A DNA stretch of 26,661 nucleotides from DAOUTY01 sp964453665 (GTDB lineage: Bacteria; Chloroflexota; Dehalococcoidia; SZUA-161). How positions within the stretch are numbered: position 1 is the first letter of the stretch; each line of letters opens with the position of its first letter. The notes below the pieces were generated by a model. That model had not been told where the DNA came from. It saw nothing but the letters and a program-made list of their open reading frames with translations, and made no database searches. The DNA is taken from contig CAYVQT010000042.1 in the NCBI GenBank assembly GCA_964453665.1, forward strand, positions 1-26,661. Direction: 5' to 3'. Below, in pieces: positions 8,193-17,392 of this stretch. Position numbers and translations under genes: made by a program.

Positions 8193-9152
8193 ATGAAGCG
8201 AAAACGCCTTATTGGGATATTTGTTTTGTGCTCTGTCTTATTGGCAATATTGCTATCAGGCGCAACCTCAGTTTATGCCCAACAACCCTCGCCCGCTATC
8301 ATAGAAACCTATTCCATAGAGAGCAGCAATGGCAGCGATGTGACTAACGGCCCGCTGATGGCCGGTGCTGCCTATACTGTTTCGCTGGAGGTCAATGTAG
8401 GTGTTAATTTGGCCAATACCACCTTGAGTCTTACCACACCTATGATAAAGGTAGAGGACGTACGCTGGAGTCTTGAAAACGATTATGCTGGAATAGATAC
8501 CGATTTGTGGCAGCCCGGGCTGGCTACCATCGAGTTCAACGTGATCGAGGGCATCGCTGAGATCACATTAATAGGGGCTGTGCCTGATAATTACACATCC
8601 GAGGAACTGCCAAACGACGATGAACTTCACTTCATCAAGTCAATTCCCCTGGTAGAGCTTACCCTTGGGCCAGGGGATACCCTTCTGGACGAAATTTCCG
8701 TCGAGGTCAGGGATGAGGCAATAGTCGCATACCAGCAGACGCTGACCGAGAAGGACGGCCTGTTGAAAACCACTGACGCCGATTCCAAATATGAAGACCT
8801 CGCTGCAGCGATAATAGCACTCGCTGAGGGGCTCAACAGTCAGGGCTACGTTGAGCAAGCTACCAGCTTGCTTAAAACCTTGCCCAGCTCAGCCTCGGAT
8901 TTCCCCGTACCGGTTGAAGAGGGTTCATACATGGTCTACATGGTAATTATCGCAGTGTTTGCAGTTATAATGCTCGCTTTTCTAACCCTGTTTTTCAGGG
9001 CCAGGTCCAATAGCAGCTTTATGCGCCAGCAGATAGACGAAGAGGCCGGGAAACTGGATGTGCTCTCTGTCAGATTATCTAAAATAGACAAACTACTCGC
9101 ACGGGACATCGAGCAGGTGAAGGAGCAACTCGAGAGGATCAGCGGGAGGTGA
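8193..9152 (+). CDS. Secreted single-pass membrane protein of the tubulin operon (unknown family)
   Basis: I do not recognise a named family. Of 319 residues, 1-29 are a signal peptide (MKRKR, hydrophobic core, likely cleavage after VYA). Residues 30 to about 180 look beta-rich, with alternating hydrophobic strands like an Ig- or cohesin-type extracytoplasmic domain. Residues 195-232 are helical. One membrane segment lies at about 246-268, followed by FFRARSN and a cytoplasmic tail (271-319) with heptad-like leucines, probably a coiled coil. It therefore has its fold outside and a helical handle inside, which suits a membrane anchor or sensor for the tubulin-like protein encoded four bases downstream. 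AAGGAG at 8179-8184 sets the ATG. The role is inference. Confidence 0.85.
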   Translation: MKRKRLIGIFVLCSVLLAILLSGATSVYAQQPSPAIIETYSIESSNGSDVTNGPLMAGAAYTVSLEVNVGVNLANTTLSLTTPMIKVEDVRWSLENDYAGIDTDLWQPGLATIEFNVIEGIAEITLIGAVPDNYTSEELPNDDELHFIKSIPLVELTLGPGDTLLDEISVEVRDEAIVAYQQTLTEKDGLLKTTDADSKYEDLAAAIIALAEGLNSQGYVEQATSLLKTLPSSASDFPVPVEEGSYMVYMVIIAVFAVIMLAFLTLFFRARSNSSFMRQQIDEEAGKLDVLSVRLSKIDKLLARDIEQVKEQLERISGR

Positions 9153-9156
9153 CCGT

Positions 9157-11871
9157 ATGGCTCATGTCAGAAGCTACAATTCAGCTATACAACTTGTAGG
9201 CTTGGGTGGCGCAGGTGTCAACATAGTTGAAGCATTCATAAACAACCGCAGGGATCTCATACCCCTCCTCAAGAGGGAAGGCGTTCGAATATCCTGCTTA
9301 GCCATCGACGTGGCAGATCACGACATCCAGAGCCTGGAATTCGCGGCCAGAGATCTCTCAGAGCAACTCAAAGAGGAAGGCATTCCTTCCGATAAAATCT
9401 CCATCGTTGCCAAATCAGTTAAATTCCCCACACCTGAAAGCATGTTCGATTTTATCAACAAATATCCACAGTATCTGAAGCGTGAGGGCGTTACACCGCC
9501 AAAAGACTACCAGCCCTGGCTGGCATCATCCATGGATATACCCCCTCTAGCCGGAGGCGTTGGACGGAGGCGGGCTCTCTCTAAGGCCATCTACGGCCTT
9601 AACTACCATCATCTGAGATTGCTGGATAATTATATGGACAGCTTCAAGGAACATCTGTTCACCTCCACAATCCAACCCGTCGTTTTCGTCATTTACGGTC
9701 TGGGCGGTGGCAGCGGCAGCGGTATGGTACTGGACTTCACCAGACATCTGAGGAAGAAGATGGGCAGTGGAGTGCCCATAATAGGCCTGTGTATTCTCCC
9801 CTGTACCGGTGATGATCCTCCGGCCAAAGGGACTTCAGCCTACAGCGCACTTCTCGAAAACGGCCTTGCCGTAGACAAGCATAATAATGCTAAGATAATC
9901 AAACGATTTGGCAGCGCCTACGAAAATCCCTTCAGCGCCTTCCTCGTTATGCCCCTGGGCCCTGCCTATAGCAAGACTGCCAGCCTGATAGATGCTAAAC
10001 GCATTATTGACGATGCTATCGTCGATGTCCTGATGAATTCTCTCAGCTTCGATCTCGCTGACCTGCTCAGCAACATTGGTTCGAATATCGACATGGAGGG
10101 CAAATGGCTCCATGTGCTGTCTACGCTGAGGATAAGCTACCCTGTAACTGAGTTCATAGAGCTAACCAAAATATATCTGGACCGGCTGGATAAAGTCCGG
10201 GCACTCAGGCGGGAGAAAAAAGAGGTATATGGAGGAACACATCCGACAGAAGCTGGTGGCGTAAGTAGTATCATTGATATTTGCTACCAGGACCTGAAAG
10301 ATGTCTATCGCCGCCTGCTGATCGAGTCGGGTAGGTACAGCGCTGAAACCTTCGATGAAACGGTAGACAGCCTCATCAACGCCGACCGTTCCGTAGAGAC
10401 AGAATATATCATGCACTTGAGGGGCGTAGACGATCCAATCAGAACACAGGTAAACGAACTTGGACGACCGGTTATGGCGATAGGCCTGGATGCGCCAGAG
10501 GGAACAGTGGAGGCGATGATCCGCAATCAGGCTTCCATGCTTATTGCTCTCGCAGACTGCGTTTCCAAGAATTACAACGAATTCCTGTCCGAAGTGGATG
10601 ACATATTAGATAACCTGAGGGACAGCCTGCCCAGCGCTCAGCGGTTGACCGCCAAGGAGGTGCAACTGGTCAATGATGTTGCCGAGCTTGCAGCCATGAT
10701 AAGAGACTATCTCGGCTGCCTCAGGCTATATCTGGAGACGAAGAAGCTGGCCGATAAGCTGGAGAAACAGCTCCAGAAGAGCGAGATGACCGAGATACAG
10801 CAGGCCGCGTTGACAAAGGTCGAACGAATCATAAACCCCGAGCTAGTAGTTCTGTTCTCCTTACTGTCATCAATGTTCACCCCCTTAAGTATCCAGCTGA
10901 AAAGCATAGATTCTCAATTGGTCAACTGCCGTCGAGTAAAGAGGGTATTGGACGAGGAGATATCAAAACTTACGTCCAGCATTGATAATCTTGAGGTCAA
11001 TCGTAAAAGCAAGCAGGTTGAGCGAGGTAGAGCCGGCAGAGAGATGCAGGACATCAAGCTGGGTTTTCTTTCCGGGGGTAAAAAGAAAATTTGGGATGAG
11101 AAGAGAAGGAAGTTGGACCACGCTCTGGCATCGGTGGATGAGGACATTCGCCTGGCAGACGAAGAGTTGCAGCACGTCCAGGACAAGCTTGCCGAATATT
11201 CAAGCATAGAGAGAAGGTTCGAGGTTAATTCTGATTATCGGAAACTGCTGACATCCATATCCGAGCTGTCCGACCTTCATTACGAAAAAATGAATGAGAT
11301 GGTTAAGGACAAAGGATTCTATGACCGGACTGCAGAACTAACCGAGGATGTCCAGTTGAAACTTATGCAAAGAATATTGATGGAAGACGAGGCCTCCCTG
11401 TCCAATGAAAATATCCTTAGAGAGATAATTGACAAAGATAACTTGAGAGAATATCTGTCAAGCGTGCTTGGTATCTTCAGAGTTCCGGGAGTAATGGGCA
11501 TGACCTCAGCGTACAAAACAGATTACATCTGGTTCGCAGTAGTATCACCTCGGGGTATCTGGGACCACGACCTCACAGCGGATGTCAGAGCCACTTTATC
11601 CGGTTACGTGAAGGAGGATGCGTCAAGGAGTATCGCCATTAGAGAGATTGATTCCACCGATCCCTGGACAGTAAGATTCATGGTAATTTCAGCCAAGGCT
11701 GAGCCCCAATTCCTCGAATGCTATAGCGAGATGAAGCACATATATGAACACGCCACAGCGGAAGAGAGAACGCTGTCACATTCATTCTTACTAGAACATG
11801 GCGTAGACGTTGTTACCGCAGGTGAACTCACCGAAAACACCCCGGGGGATACTATCAAAGCTGAGCGGTGA
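9157..11871 (+). CDS. Large divergent tubulin/FtsZ-like GTPase with coiled-coil tail
   Basis: The N-terminal 330 residues carry the tubulin-superfamily layout. There is a glycine-rich T1 loop VGLGGAGVN (14-22), a strand ending in AIDVAD (49-54), and the T4 signature GLGGGSGSG (181-189), with Ser replacing the Thr of GGGTGSG. A T7-like loop SFDLADLL (297-304) has two acidic residues where FtsZ has its catalytic ones. Residues about 510-760 are rich in charged heptads (LETKKLADKLEKQLQK, then KSKQVERGRAGREMQDI and onward) and are predicted coiled coil. A further globular end follows. At 904 residues it is far longer than FtsZ. It fits the Tubulin-like (Tubulin_2) type of protein, not FtsZ itself. 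The ribosome site GGGAGGT overlaps the preceding stop. Polymerisation is not shown by sequence. Confidence 0.88.
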   Translation: MAHVRSYNSAIQLVGLGGAGVNIVEAFINNRRDLIPLLKREGVRISCLAIDVADHDIQSLEFAARDLSEQLKEEGIPSDKISIVAKSVKFPTPESMFDFINKYPQYLKREGVTPPKDYQPWLASSMDIPPLAGGVGRRRALSKAIYGLNYHHLRLLDNYMDSFKEHLFTSTIQPVVFVIYGLGGGSGSGMVLDFTRHLRKKMGSGVPIIGLCILPCTGDDPPAKGTSAYSALLENGLAVDKHNNAKIIKRFGSAYENPFSAFLVMPLGPAYSKTASLIDAKRIIDDAIVDVLMNSLSFDLADLLSNIGSNIDMEGKWLHVLSTLRISYPVTEFIELTKIYLDRLDKVRALRREKKEVYGGTHPTEAGGVSSIIDICYQDLKDVYRRLLIESGRYSAETFDETVDSLINADRSVETEYIMHLRGVDDPIRTQVNELGRPVMAIGLDAPEGTVEAMIRNQASMLIALADCVSKNYNEFLSEVDDILDNLRDSLPSAQRLTAKEVQLVNDVAELAAMIRDYLGCLRLYLETKKLADKLEKQLQKSEMTEIQQAALTKVERIINPELVVLFSLLSSMFTPLSIQLKSIDSQLVNCRRVKRVLDEEISKLTSSIDNLEVNRKSKQVERGRAGREMQDIKLGFLSGGKKKIWDEKRRKLDHALASVDEDIRLADEELQHVQDKLAEYSSIERRFEVNSDYRKLLTSISELSDLHYEKMNEMVKDKGFYDRTAELTEDVQLKLMQRILMEDEASLSNENILREIIDKDNLREYLSSVLGIFRVPGVMGMTSAYKTDYIWFAVVSPRGIWDHDLTADVRATLSGYVKEDASRSIAIREIDSTDPWTVRFMVISAKAEPQFLECYSEMKHIYEHATAEERTLSHSFLLEHGVDVVTAGELTENTPGDTIKAER

Positions 11872-11919
11872 GAATAATCTCCATCGTATTCTGGTTCGTA
11901 AATAGCGGGCGCATGCAGA

Positions 11920-14277
11920 ATGTTAACTACCTCAGCATATCTGGAGACAGAAGAAGATTCATTCAATGAAGGGTTACTGCGCCAGCAGTGTGAGGTCAGT
12001 AGCGACGAGGAATCATTCAGGGATTTGCTTAGCAAATTCACAATATCCGCCGTCTTTCTGGCATCTTCCCTAATTGTTTACTACTTGCTGCCATTTTATC
12101 CGCCGACAATGGCAGTATTCCTGGCACTGATACCCGCCGTCATCGCATATCGCTGGCCGGCAGTAGCCTTGTTTTTCTTGTTGCTGTTCGCAGCCCCGGC
12201 ATATTCATATCAACTTGGTGTTACCATATGGATGCTTGGAATCCTGGTATCGATAGCTGTAGTGTTACCATTCGGCCTAAGCAGACTACCCGGCGCATCG
12301 CTGGGCTGCGCTGTAGGCGCAGCAGCCGCCATTCTCATGCTGACACCGTACTTTTACCTCTCCATACCGCTAATAACAGGCATAACCCTGCTCCAGCTAA
12401 GAGGGTCTGTGGTTGGCGGAGCCTGGGGATTATTTATCTTCCTTTCATTCTACCTGCCCTTTCTCGTCCTGGCAGATCCCTCTGCCGCACAGGGCGAGAC
12501 CCTCCCTTTATTTACCTCCGTTGATTATGCCCAGCAGACGCACCTGTCCAACCTCGATCTAAGCTCACTGAAAAGCGCATTCGAAGGACAGATTAATAAC
12601 AACTTCAACGGTTTCCCTGGATTTCCTTCGTATTTTATCGAGGGGTGGGGCGGCATCGCGCTGATCCTGACCATGCTTGCCGCAGTAGTTGTCACCCCCG
12701 CGATTGTAAGCGCAGCAACCAGATTCAGGGAAACAGGGGCTCTTCTTCGCAACCTATCACCTCTTATTTTAGTATTGGCCGTCGAGCTAATATTCCTGGT
12801 GCCTTTGCAGCTATTGGGAAAGCCACTGGGTTTCCACACCGGATTTGCCACCTGGAACGACATTACGCTCCTAACTGGACTCATGCTTACCCTGGGCGTT
12901 GCTACCATCATTGTGGAGACCTGGTTGCGTCGCCGTAATACCAAAGTGGAGCTTAAAAGCGACATAGCAATGATCTCTTTAGACCTTTATGAACTTATCG
13001 ACGATGCCAAGAAACATCTGCAGCAACTGGCTTCCGTATGCCCTAACGATAACCTTTCAGATGAGAAAGCCGCCATCGCCCAGTGCGAGGAGAAAGTAGC
13101 GCTCACCCTTGAGAGCATCGCTGCTATGAGTCTACCAAGGCTGGAGCTAAGCTATAACGAGTTCTGTGACATGCTATTACAACTCCCCAAGCTGCAGAGC
13201 CAACTGGAGACTAAACTATACAACCATCTTGATGAGTCAGGACATACTTATAGAAGCACTTTTAACGAAGCGCTTGCCCTCGGCATCCCCGACCTCCCTG
13301 ACCTCATCCAAGAACCCCCAACCCCATCGGAGGAACAAGACTACGAGAAAGCCCTTTCGGAACAGGATAGGCTGAACAAAGCTTTCAAAGAACTCGCAGA
13401 CAAGTTAGTCTCAGCGGGAGATACCGTAGCCAATACAATCAAAGACGAGATCGACCCCGAGTTCTCGCTAACCACAATCGATATAGGGCACGGCTTCCTG
13501 GATCAAGGCAGATTTGAAGAAGCGGCACAAACTATCGCAGAGGACCTGAAGATTATCGATGGCAGGATAGAGAGCTCCGTCATCGAATTAGCCAGTAAGG
13601 TCGTTGCTATGTCTAACCGTTTCAGGGAGGTTATGACCTCCCGTCTGATACCTGTAATAGAATCGATCGGGGATTCAAACGCATTGGTAAAATACAATAC
13701 CACTGTAGATGCACTGGATAATATGGTCAACTCAGTGCAGAACTCCAGAACTCTTGCCGATATCATCAGCATTGTCGAGCAGAGCCGTAAGCTTGTCGAC
13801 CTGGCTACAAATACCGTGAGAGAGCTCAACCAGCGAATTAACAGCATTGAAGCGGATAACGACAGCAGATGTCCGGCTAAATACAGTTGGGGTAAAAACA
13901 GCCATGCTGCTAACGAGGTGCAGTTGCTTCTGACATCAATCGAACATATACCGTCGGACCCCACCATCAGCGCCCGGTTCAATGCAATAGATAAGGCCGT
14001 GCAGGCAGTGGAGCAGCAAGCGAAAACCGTCAAACAATATAGTCAGGTCAGCGAATTTCTCATAAATTATCCGAATATTGAGTATATACTTCAGGAGAAG
14101 CTAACAACAAATGCAGGCGTAGGAGGAGTGGACCTCCCTGTAAAATCAAAATATGCTCAGGAATATCTGAAACTGTACGCAGCAAAACACGCAGGGGACG
14201 TAACATTTGACCCCAAATCGGGACTACTCAAGCACAGTGCCAGCTATGGAACAAGTAAAGATGAGACATCGCCGTGA
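11920..14277 (+). CDS. Polytopic membrane protein with large helical cytoplasmic domain (unknown)
   Basis: No family is recognised. The 785-residue protein has an acidic N-terminus (1-40) and a run of about six hydrophobic helices between 41 and 185. A likely outside loop follows (about 185-240), then about three more helices up to 335 ending in WLRRRN. Residues 340-785 are soluble, mostly helical and acidic, with repeated short coiled-coil-like stretches (YELIDDAKKHLQQL; EEAAQTIAEDLKIIDG; VEQQAKTVKQYSQV). The start lies 48 bases after the tubulin gene and has no strong ribosome site. Its end overlaps the next gene by four bases (GTGA). It looks like a membrane platform with a long cytoplasmic arm for the two tubulin-like proteins, which is inference from context. 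Confidence 0.85.
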   Translation: MLTTSAYLETEEDSFNEGLLRQQCEVSSDEESFRDLLSKFTISAVFLASSLIVYYLLPFYPPTMAVFLALIPAVIAYRWPAVALFFLLLFAAPAYSYQLGVTIWMLGILVSIAVVLPFGLSRLPGASLGCAVGAAAAILMLTPYFYLSIPLITGITLLQLRGSVVGGAWGLFIFLSFYLPFLVLADPSAAQGETLPLFTSVDYAQQTHLSNLDLSSLKSAFEGQINNNFNGFPGFPSYFIEGWGGIALILTMLAAVVVTPAIVSAATRFRETGALLRNLSPLILVLAVELIFLVPLQLLGKPLGFHTGFATWNDITLLTGLMLTLGVATIIVETWLRRRNTKVELKSDIAMISLDLYELIDDAKKHLQQLASVCPNDNLSDEKAAIAQCEEKVALTLESIAAMSLPRLELSYNEFCDMLLQLPKLQSQLETKLYNHLDESGHTYRSTFNEALALGIPDLPDLIQEPPTPSEEQDYEKALSEQDRLNKAFKELADKLVSAGDTVANTIKDEIDPEFSLTTIDIGHGFLDQGRFEEAAQTIAEDLKIIDGRIESSVIELASKVVAMSNRFREVMTSRLIPVIESIGDSNALVKYNTTVDALDNMVNSVQNSRTLADIISIVEQSRKLVDLATNTVRELNQRINSIEADNDSRCPAKYSWGKNSHAANEVQLLLTSIEHIPSDPTISARFNAIDKAVQAVEQQAKTVKQYSQVSEFLINYPNIEYILQEKLTTNAGVGGVDLPVKSKYAQEYLKLYAAKHAGDVTFDPKSGLLKHSASYGTSKDETSP

Positions 14278-15248
14278 ACAACAACCATGATGATATAATA
14301 TCTGATCTTGAAGAGGAGAAACTGCTTGCCGAAATCAAGAATGTCAGATTGGAGAATGTTGGCAAGGGCAAGCTTTCACTCACCGACAGGCGTATAGAGT
14401 TCGAGCACAGGAGAAACATTTTATCCCCACCCCGCTTGGAGTTCTCGGTAGCCCTGGCCGAGGTTTCCTCGGCCAGAGTCAAAGATAACTCAAACACGCT
14501 TGTCCTTGAATGGCTGGATGAAAATGGAGAAAATGCTGTCAGTACGCTGAACTTGCCCGAAGGCGACGCCGCCACCTCCCTCTGTAAAGCCCTGACCAAG
14601 AAACTCAGGATACTGAGACAGGTAGCCGATCTAAAAGAGCGAAGGGCTTGCTATCAGGCTTTCCTCTGGAAAACCGCCTGCCATCTATGGGACATCGTGG
14701 GTCTTCTATCGCAGATTGTTCGCGAACTAGGTAACGAAGACTGGGACGCAGTTGACGCTTTACTCAATAAAGCCGGAGAAACAGCCAGGGTACTCACATC
14801 TGAATGCGGAATTGATATCACTGACCAGGTTCACGCACTTGCTGAGACAATCTCCACACGTGACACGGCTCTGGCATTGAGAAGCGTAGTAGCCACGCTC
14901 AAGCCTGTTGGCGCTTTATTGAAAAGCGACTTGCCTCCTGATGAGGAATGGCAACAACTGGCTCCGGAGAGTACAGTCGGGTTGAACTGGCACGATATCC
15001 GTTATATTTTTCTCTTTGCGGGCTGGCGCAGTCTCCTCTCGTCGTGGCAAGAGCGGGGTGAGTCCAAGAAGATTGAGGATTCGCTGAAACATTTAGTCGC
15101 ACTCCTGTCTATTCTGGGAGAGAAAATATCCGGGGAACTGCTGTTAGAAAGCACTGTTGCTCAAGATGCATCCGGTATCGCCGACTCCGTAGAATCAGCG
15201 GCGCAGGAATTGGAAATGCTGCTAAAGATCAACGCAGGGACAGCTTAG
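14274..15248 (+). CDS. PH-like (GRAM/bPH-type) domain protein of the tubulin operon
   Basis: The first 112 or so of 324 residues look like a PH/GRAM beta-sandwich plus helix. The visible parts are GKGKLSLTDRRIEFEH, then VALAEVSSARVKDNSNTLVLEWLD, and a closing helix AATSLCKALTKKLRIL. This pattern (a strand, LTDxRIxF, then an acidic-start strand) is typical of bacterial PH-like domains, which often bind membranes or peptides. The remaining 210 residues are helical with no motif I know. The GTG start overlaps the upstream stop by four bases, and the stop abuts the next start directly. Translational coupling implies fixed stoichiometry with its neighbours. The PH-like assignment is from pattern only. 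Confidence 0.75.
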   Translation: MNNNHDDIISDLEEEKLLAEIKNVRLENVGKGKLSLTDRRIEFEHRRNILSPPRLEFSVALAEVSSARVKDNSNTLVLEWLDENGENAVSTLNLPEGDAATSLCKALTKKLRILRQVADLKERRACYQAFLWKTACHLWDIVGLLSQIVRELGNEDWDAVDALLNKAGETARVLTSECGIDITDQVHALAETISTRDTALALRSVVATLKPVGALLKSDLPPDEEWQQLAPESTVGLNWHDIRYIFLFAGWRSLLSSWQERGESKKIEDSLKHLVALLSILGEKISGELLLESTVAQDASGIADSVESAAQELEMLLKINAGTA

Positions 15249-16607
15249 TTGGTTAACCAGGATTCGGATAATAAAGCTACTGTTTGCCCGAACAACCACC
15301 CGAACCCCGAGGGTTCGGAGTGTTGTTATATCTGTGGTCTACCCATAATAGACTATGAGGCCGAGTTGGAGCTTTTGCTCAGCCGATATGCAGATGAGGA
15401 ACAGCATGTCAAATTTCTCAGGGAAAAGATATTCATAGGAATTGGAGACCAGGGCTGCAAACTCGTCAACGAGTTCCACCATGCGTGGGGTAATGCCCTT
15501 AAAAGCTCGGAATTTATCATGATCGAGTCGTCCGGTGAGGCTCAGCAGCTTATTAAATCCAGGTCCCAACCGTCCTCAAGTCAAGATTTCAAATCACCGC
15601 AGCTATCGCTGCACCTCCTTCCTATGTCCGTTAACAAACAGGTAGGTTACTATGGCTTGGGGGAGCGCCTGGCATGCGATGACCCCTCGCTGGACGATCG
15701 CCTGCTCCGATCAGGCATCAGAGCCTCGACAACCAAGCAGACCGTTTTCATGCTGTCAGCATTAGGAGGCGGAACCGGCAGCGGTGCCAGCCCGCATATA
15801 CTGCAAAGAATCAAAGCACTAAACCCATACAGTAGGAACATGGTAATTGCGATGATGCCCGCTGCCGATGAACCCGATAGCGCACACTTCAACGCATTCT
15901 GCTCACTATCTCGCTTCATCAAGACCGATAAAGGGCCACTTGCGGACATCCTACTCCTCGTAGACTATGATCGTTTGATGAAGATCAGAGGAGTGGGTAC
16001 TATAGGAGAGGAACTTGCCCGGGAATCCCTCCTGTCCAACATGGTCGCGGCCTTAGTAGGCGCCATCGCAAACGGAGGTCCCAGTGAGGCTGACCCCGGC
16101 TATCTTGCTAAGATGAGCAGCTCTATGGAAGTACACGCTTTTGTCCCCTGCTTGGCAATAGGTCGTAGCCTCGAGATATTCGGGGGAATAGAGAATATCC
16201 TTGAGAGTGCACTCTCATCCCCCCTGGCCCCGGTGGACAAGGAGTCCATTATGCTATCCTACGTTTTGGTACAAGTGCCTGACAAAATGGCATCATCACT
16301 ACAGGAAAAGACCCTGAGAGCGGAACTTAATAAATGGAATAAATACAACTTTCCTCATCTTAAGGGAAGCGTGCTTCAGCTTTCTCACTCAAGCCGGACA
16401 TCGGATCGTGTTGACCTCTGCCTTCTGCTTGGTGGCACGAAACTAGAGACCACAGCCAGAAGGTCGAGAGAAGGCTTCAACCGATTCAAATCGGTTGTCG
16501 GAAGAAAGTCATGGGAACAGGAATTCGGTGTAACTTCCAAAAATTTGGTGGATATGGAAAAAGCCATCGACTCGTATGATAGCAAGCTAGACGAGATGGC
16601 CGGCTAG
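15249..16607 (+). CDS. Zinc-ribbon tubulin/FtsZ-like GTPase
   Basis: The 452-residue protein opens with a zinc-ribbon: C13, H17, C26 and C29 in CPNNHPNPEGSECCYICG. A helix (35-60) links it to a tubulin-type domain. The T1 loop is FIGIGDQGC (62-70), the T4 signature is the exact GGGTGSG at 173-179, and EADPGYLAKM near 280-289 occupies the T7 place of FtsZ DFADV. It lacks the long coiled coil of the other tubulin-like protein. The start is TTG immediately after the preceding stop, with AGGGA at 15236-15240. A later start would remove the ribbon. With both T1 and T4 intact, nucleotide binding is expected. Polymer formation, alone or with the 904-residue partner, is inference. Confidence 0.87.
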   Translation: MVNQDSDNKATVCPNNHPNPEGSECCYICGLPIIDYEAELELLLSRYADEEQHVKFLREKIFIGIGDQGCKLVNEFHHAWGNALKSSEFIMIESSGEAQQLIKSRSQPSSSQDFKSPQLSLHLLPMSVNKQVGYYGLGERLACDDPSLDDRLLRSGIRASTTKQTVFMLSALGGGTGSGASPHILQRIKALNPYSRNMVIAMMPAADEPDSAHFNAFCSLSRFIKTDKGPLADILLLVDYDRLMKIRGVGTIGEELARESLLSNMVAALVGAIANGGPSEADPGYLAKMSSSMEVHAFVPCLAIGRSLEIFGGIENILESALSSPLAPVDKESIMLSYVLVQVPDKMASSLQEKTLRAELNKWNKYNFPHLKGSVLQLSHSSRTSDRVDLCLLLGGTKLETTARRSREGFNRFKSVVGRKSWEQEFGVTSKNLVDMEKAIDSYDSKLDEMAG

Positions 16608-16914
16608 ATACAGCGATACTGAATTCAAGGAAGCCGGATCGAACGCCCGACATTCAACCAGTGACCTGCGAACCACTTAGCCGCAGTACCGTTTACCCCC
16701 GGGCAAGAAGAGCCATACAACACGATTTCTTAATATAGCAAGTGCTTCCTGTCCCAACTACTGGTAAGCTTGACAAAACACGAATGTCTGATATCATTTA
16801 GCAAGCAGCCTGTAATTAGAAGTTTGGTGTTCCTCGACCTGCTCACCGATTGCCCGTTCCCCAGGCCATGGATGATCAAACTCCAATCAGGTATTACACA
16901 AAGGGGGGGCATCC
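16608..16914 (+). other. Intergenic region between the tubulin operon and the zinc-ribbon gene
   Basis: No gene is supported in these 307 bases. They contain a good promoter (16770-16797). A stretch near 16639-16690 slightly resembles a decayed minus-strand tRNA but does not fold as one. No clear terminator for the upstream operon was seen. Confidence 0.5.
16770..16797 (+). promoter_or_regulatory. Putative promoter of the CxxC zinc-ribbon gene
   Basis: TTGACA at 16770-16775 and TATCAT at 16792-16797 are separated by 16 bases. The gene begins at 16915, giving a leader of about 110 bases. This marks a new transcription unit after the tubulin operon. Confidence 0.55.
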
Positions 16915-17214
16915 ATGTCCTACACAGATAAAACCCTGAGGTGCTCGGATTGCGGGCGTGATTTCATATTCAGCGCTTCCGAGCAGGAGTTCTTCGCTGA
17001 AAAGGGCTTTGCCAACGAACCTGGCCGCTGTCCTGACTGCCGGGCAGCCAAAAGACAACAGCGCTTCGGTGGATACAGTGGCGGTGGCTATCGGCAGAGG
17101 CAAATGCATCCAGCCGTCTGCGCCTCTTGCGGTAAAGACTGCGAAGTACCTTTCGAACCCAGAAACGGTCGGCCCGTGTACTGCTCAGACTGCTACTCTG
17201 CCACCAAGCGGTAG
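16915..17214 (+). CDS. CxxC zinc-ribbon protein
   Basis: This 99-residue protein has repeated Cys pairs. C10/C13 and C39/C42 fall in the LRCSDCGRDFIFSASEQ...GRCPDCR pattern of the probable zinc-ribbon family (zf_Tbcl). A second set, C69/C72 and C90/C93, is in VCASCGKDC and YCSDC. The linker is Gly/Arg/Gln-rich (QQRFGGYSGGGYRQRQ), like RNA-associated proteins. The ATG has an unusually G-rich ribosome site at 16901-16909. Such proteins are common in Chloroflexota and other bacteria, with no proven function. The Gly-rich RRM protein 660 bases downstream suggests a shared RNA theme, which is inference. Confidence 0.85.
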   Translation: MSYTDKTLRCSDCGRDFIFSASEQEFFAEKGFANEPGRCPDCRAAKRQQRFGGYSGGGYRQRQMHPAVCASCGKDCEVPFEPRNGRPVYCSDCYSATKR

Positions 17215-17392
17215 CACCAAGACAAGAGCAGTAGACTAACAATACCTATAAGATCGTCTTGAAGGCTTGGGCTGAGGGTAGGGGCATCTGGTAACGGTGC
17301 TCAATTCCTCTTTCCTCATCTCTAACAGTTCCGTTGTCTGTCGTAATCACATACAGGGCGGCTAACTCTCTTTTACGCCTGGGGAGGAAAGT

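Noticed and set aside
9157..11871. Identity as the cell-division protein FtsZ
   Set aside because: The length, the GGGSGSG loop, the coiled-coil tail and the membrane-gene neighbours do not fit FtsZ, and no ftsA or mur genes are adjacent.
16639..16690. Minus-strand tRNA-like stretch
   Set aside because: It has GGTCACTGGTTGAAT and GTTCGATCC-like parts but cannot form a proper cloverleaf with a 7-base anticodon loop and acceptor stem. At most it is a decayed relic.
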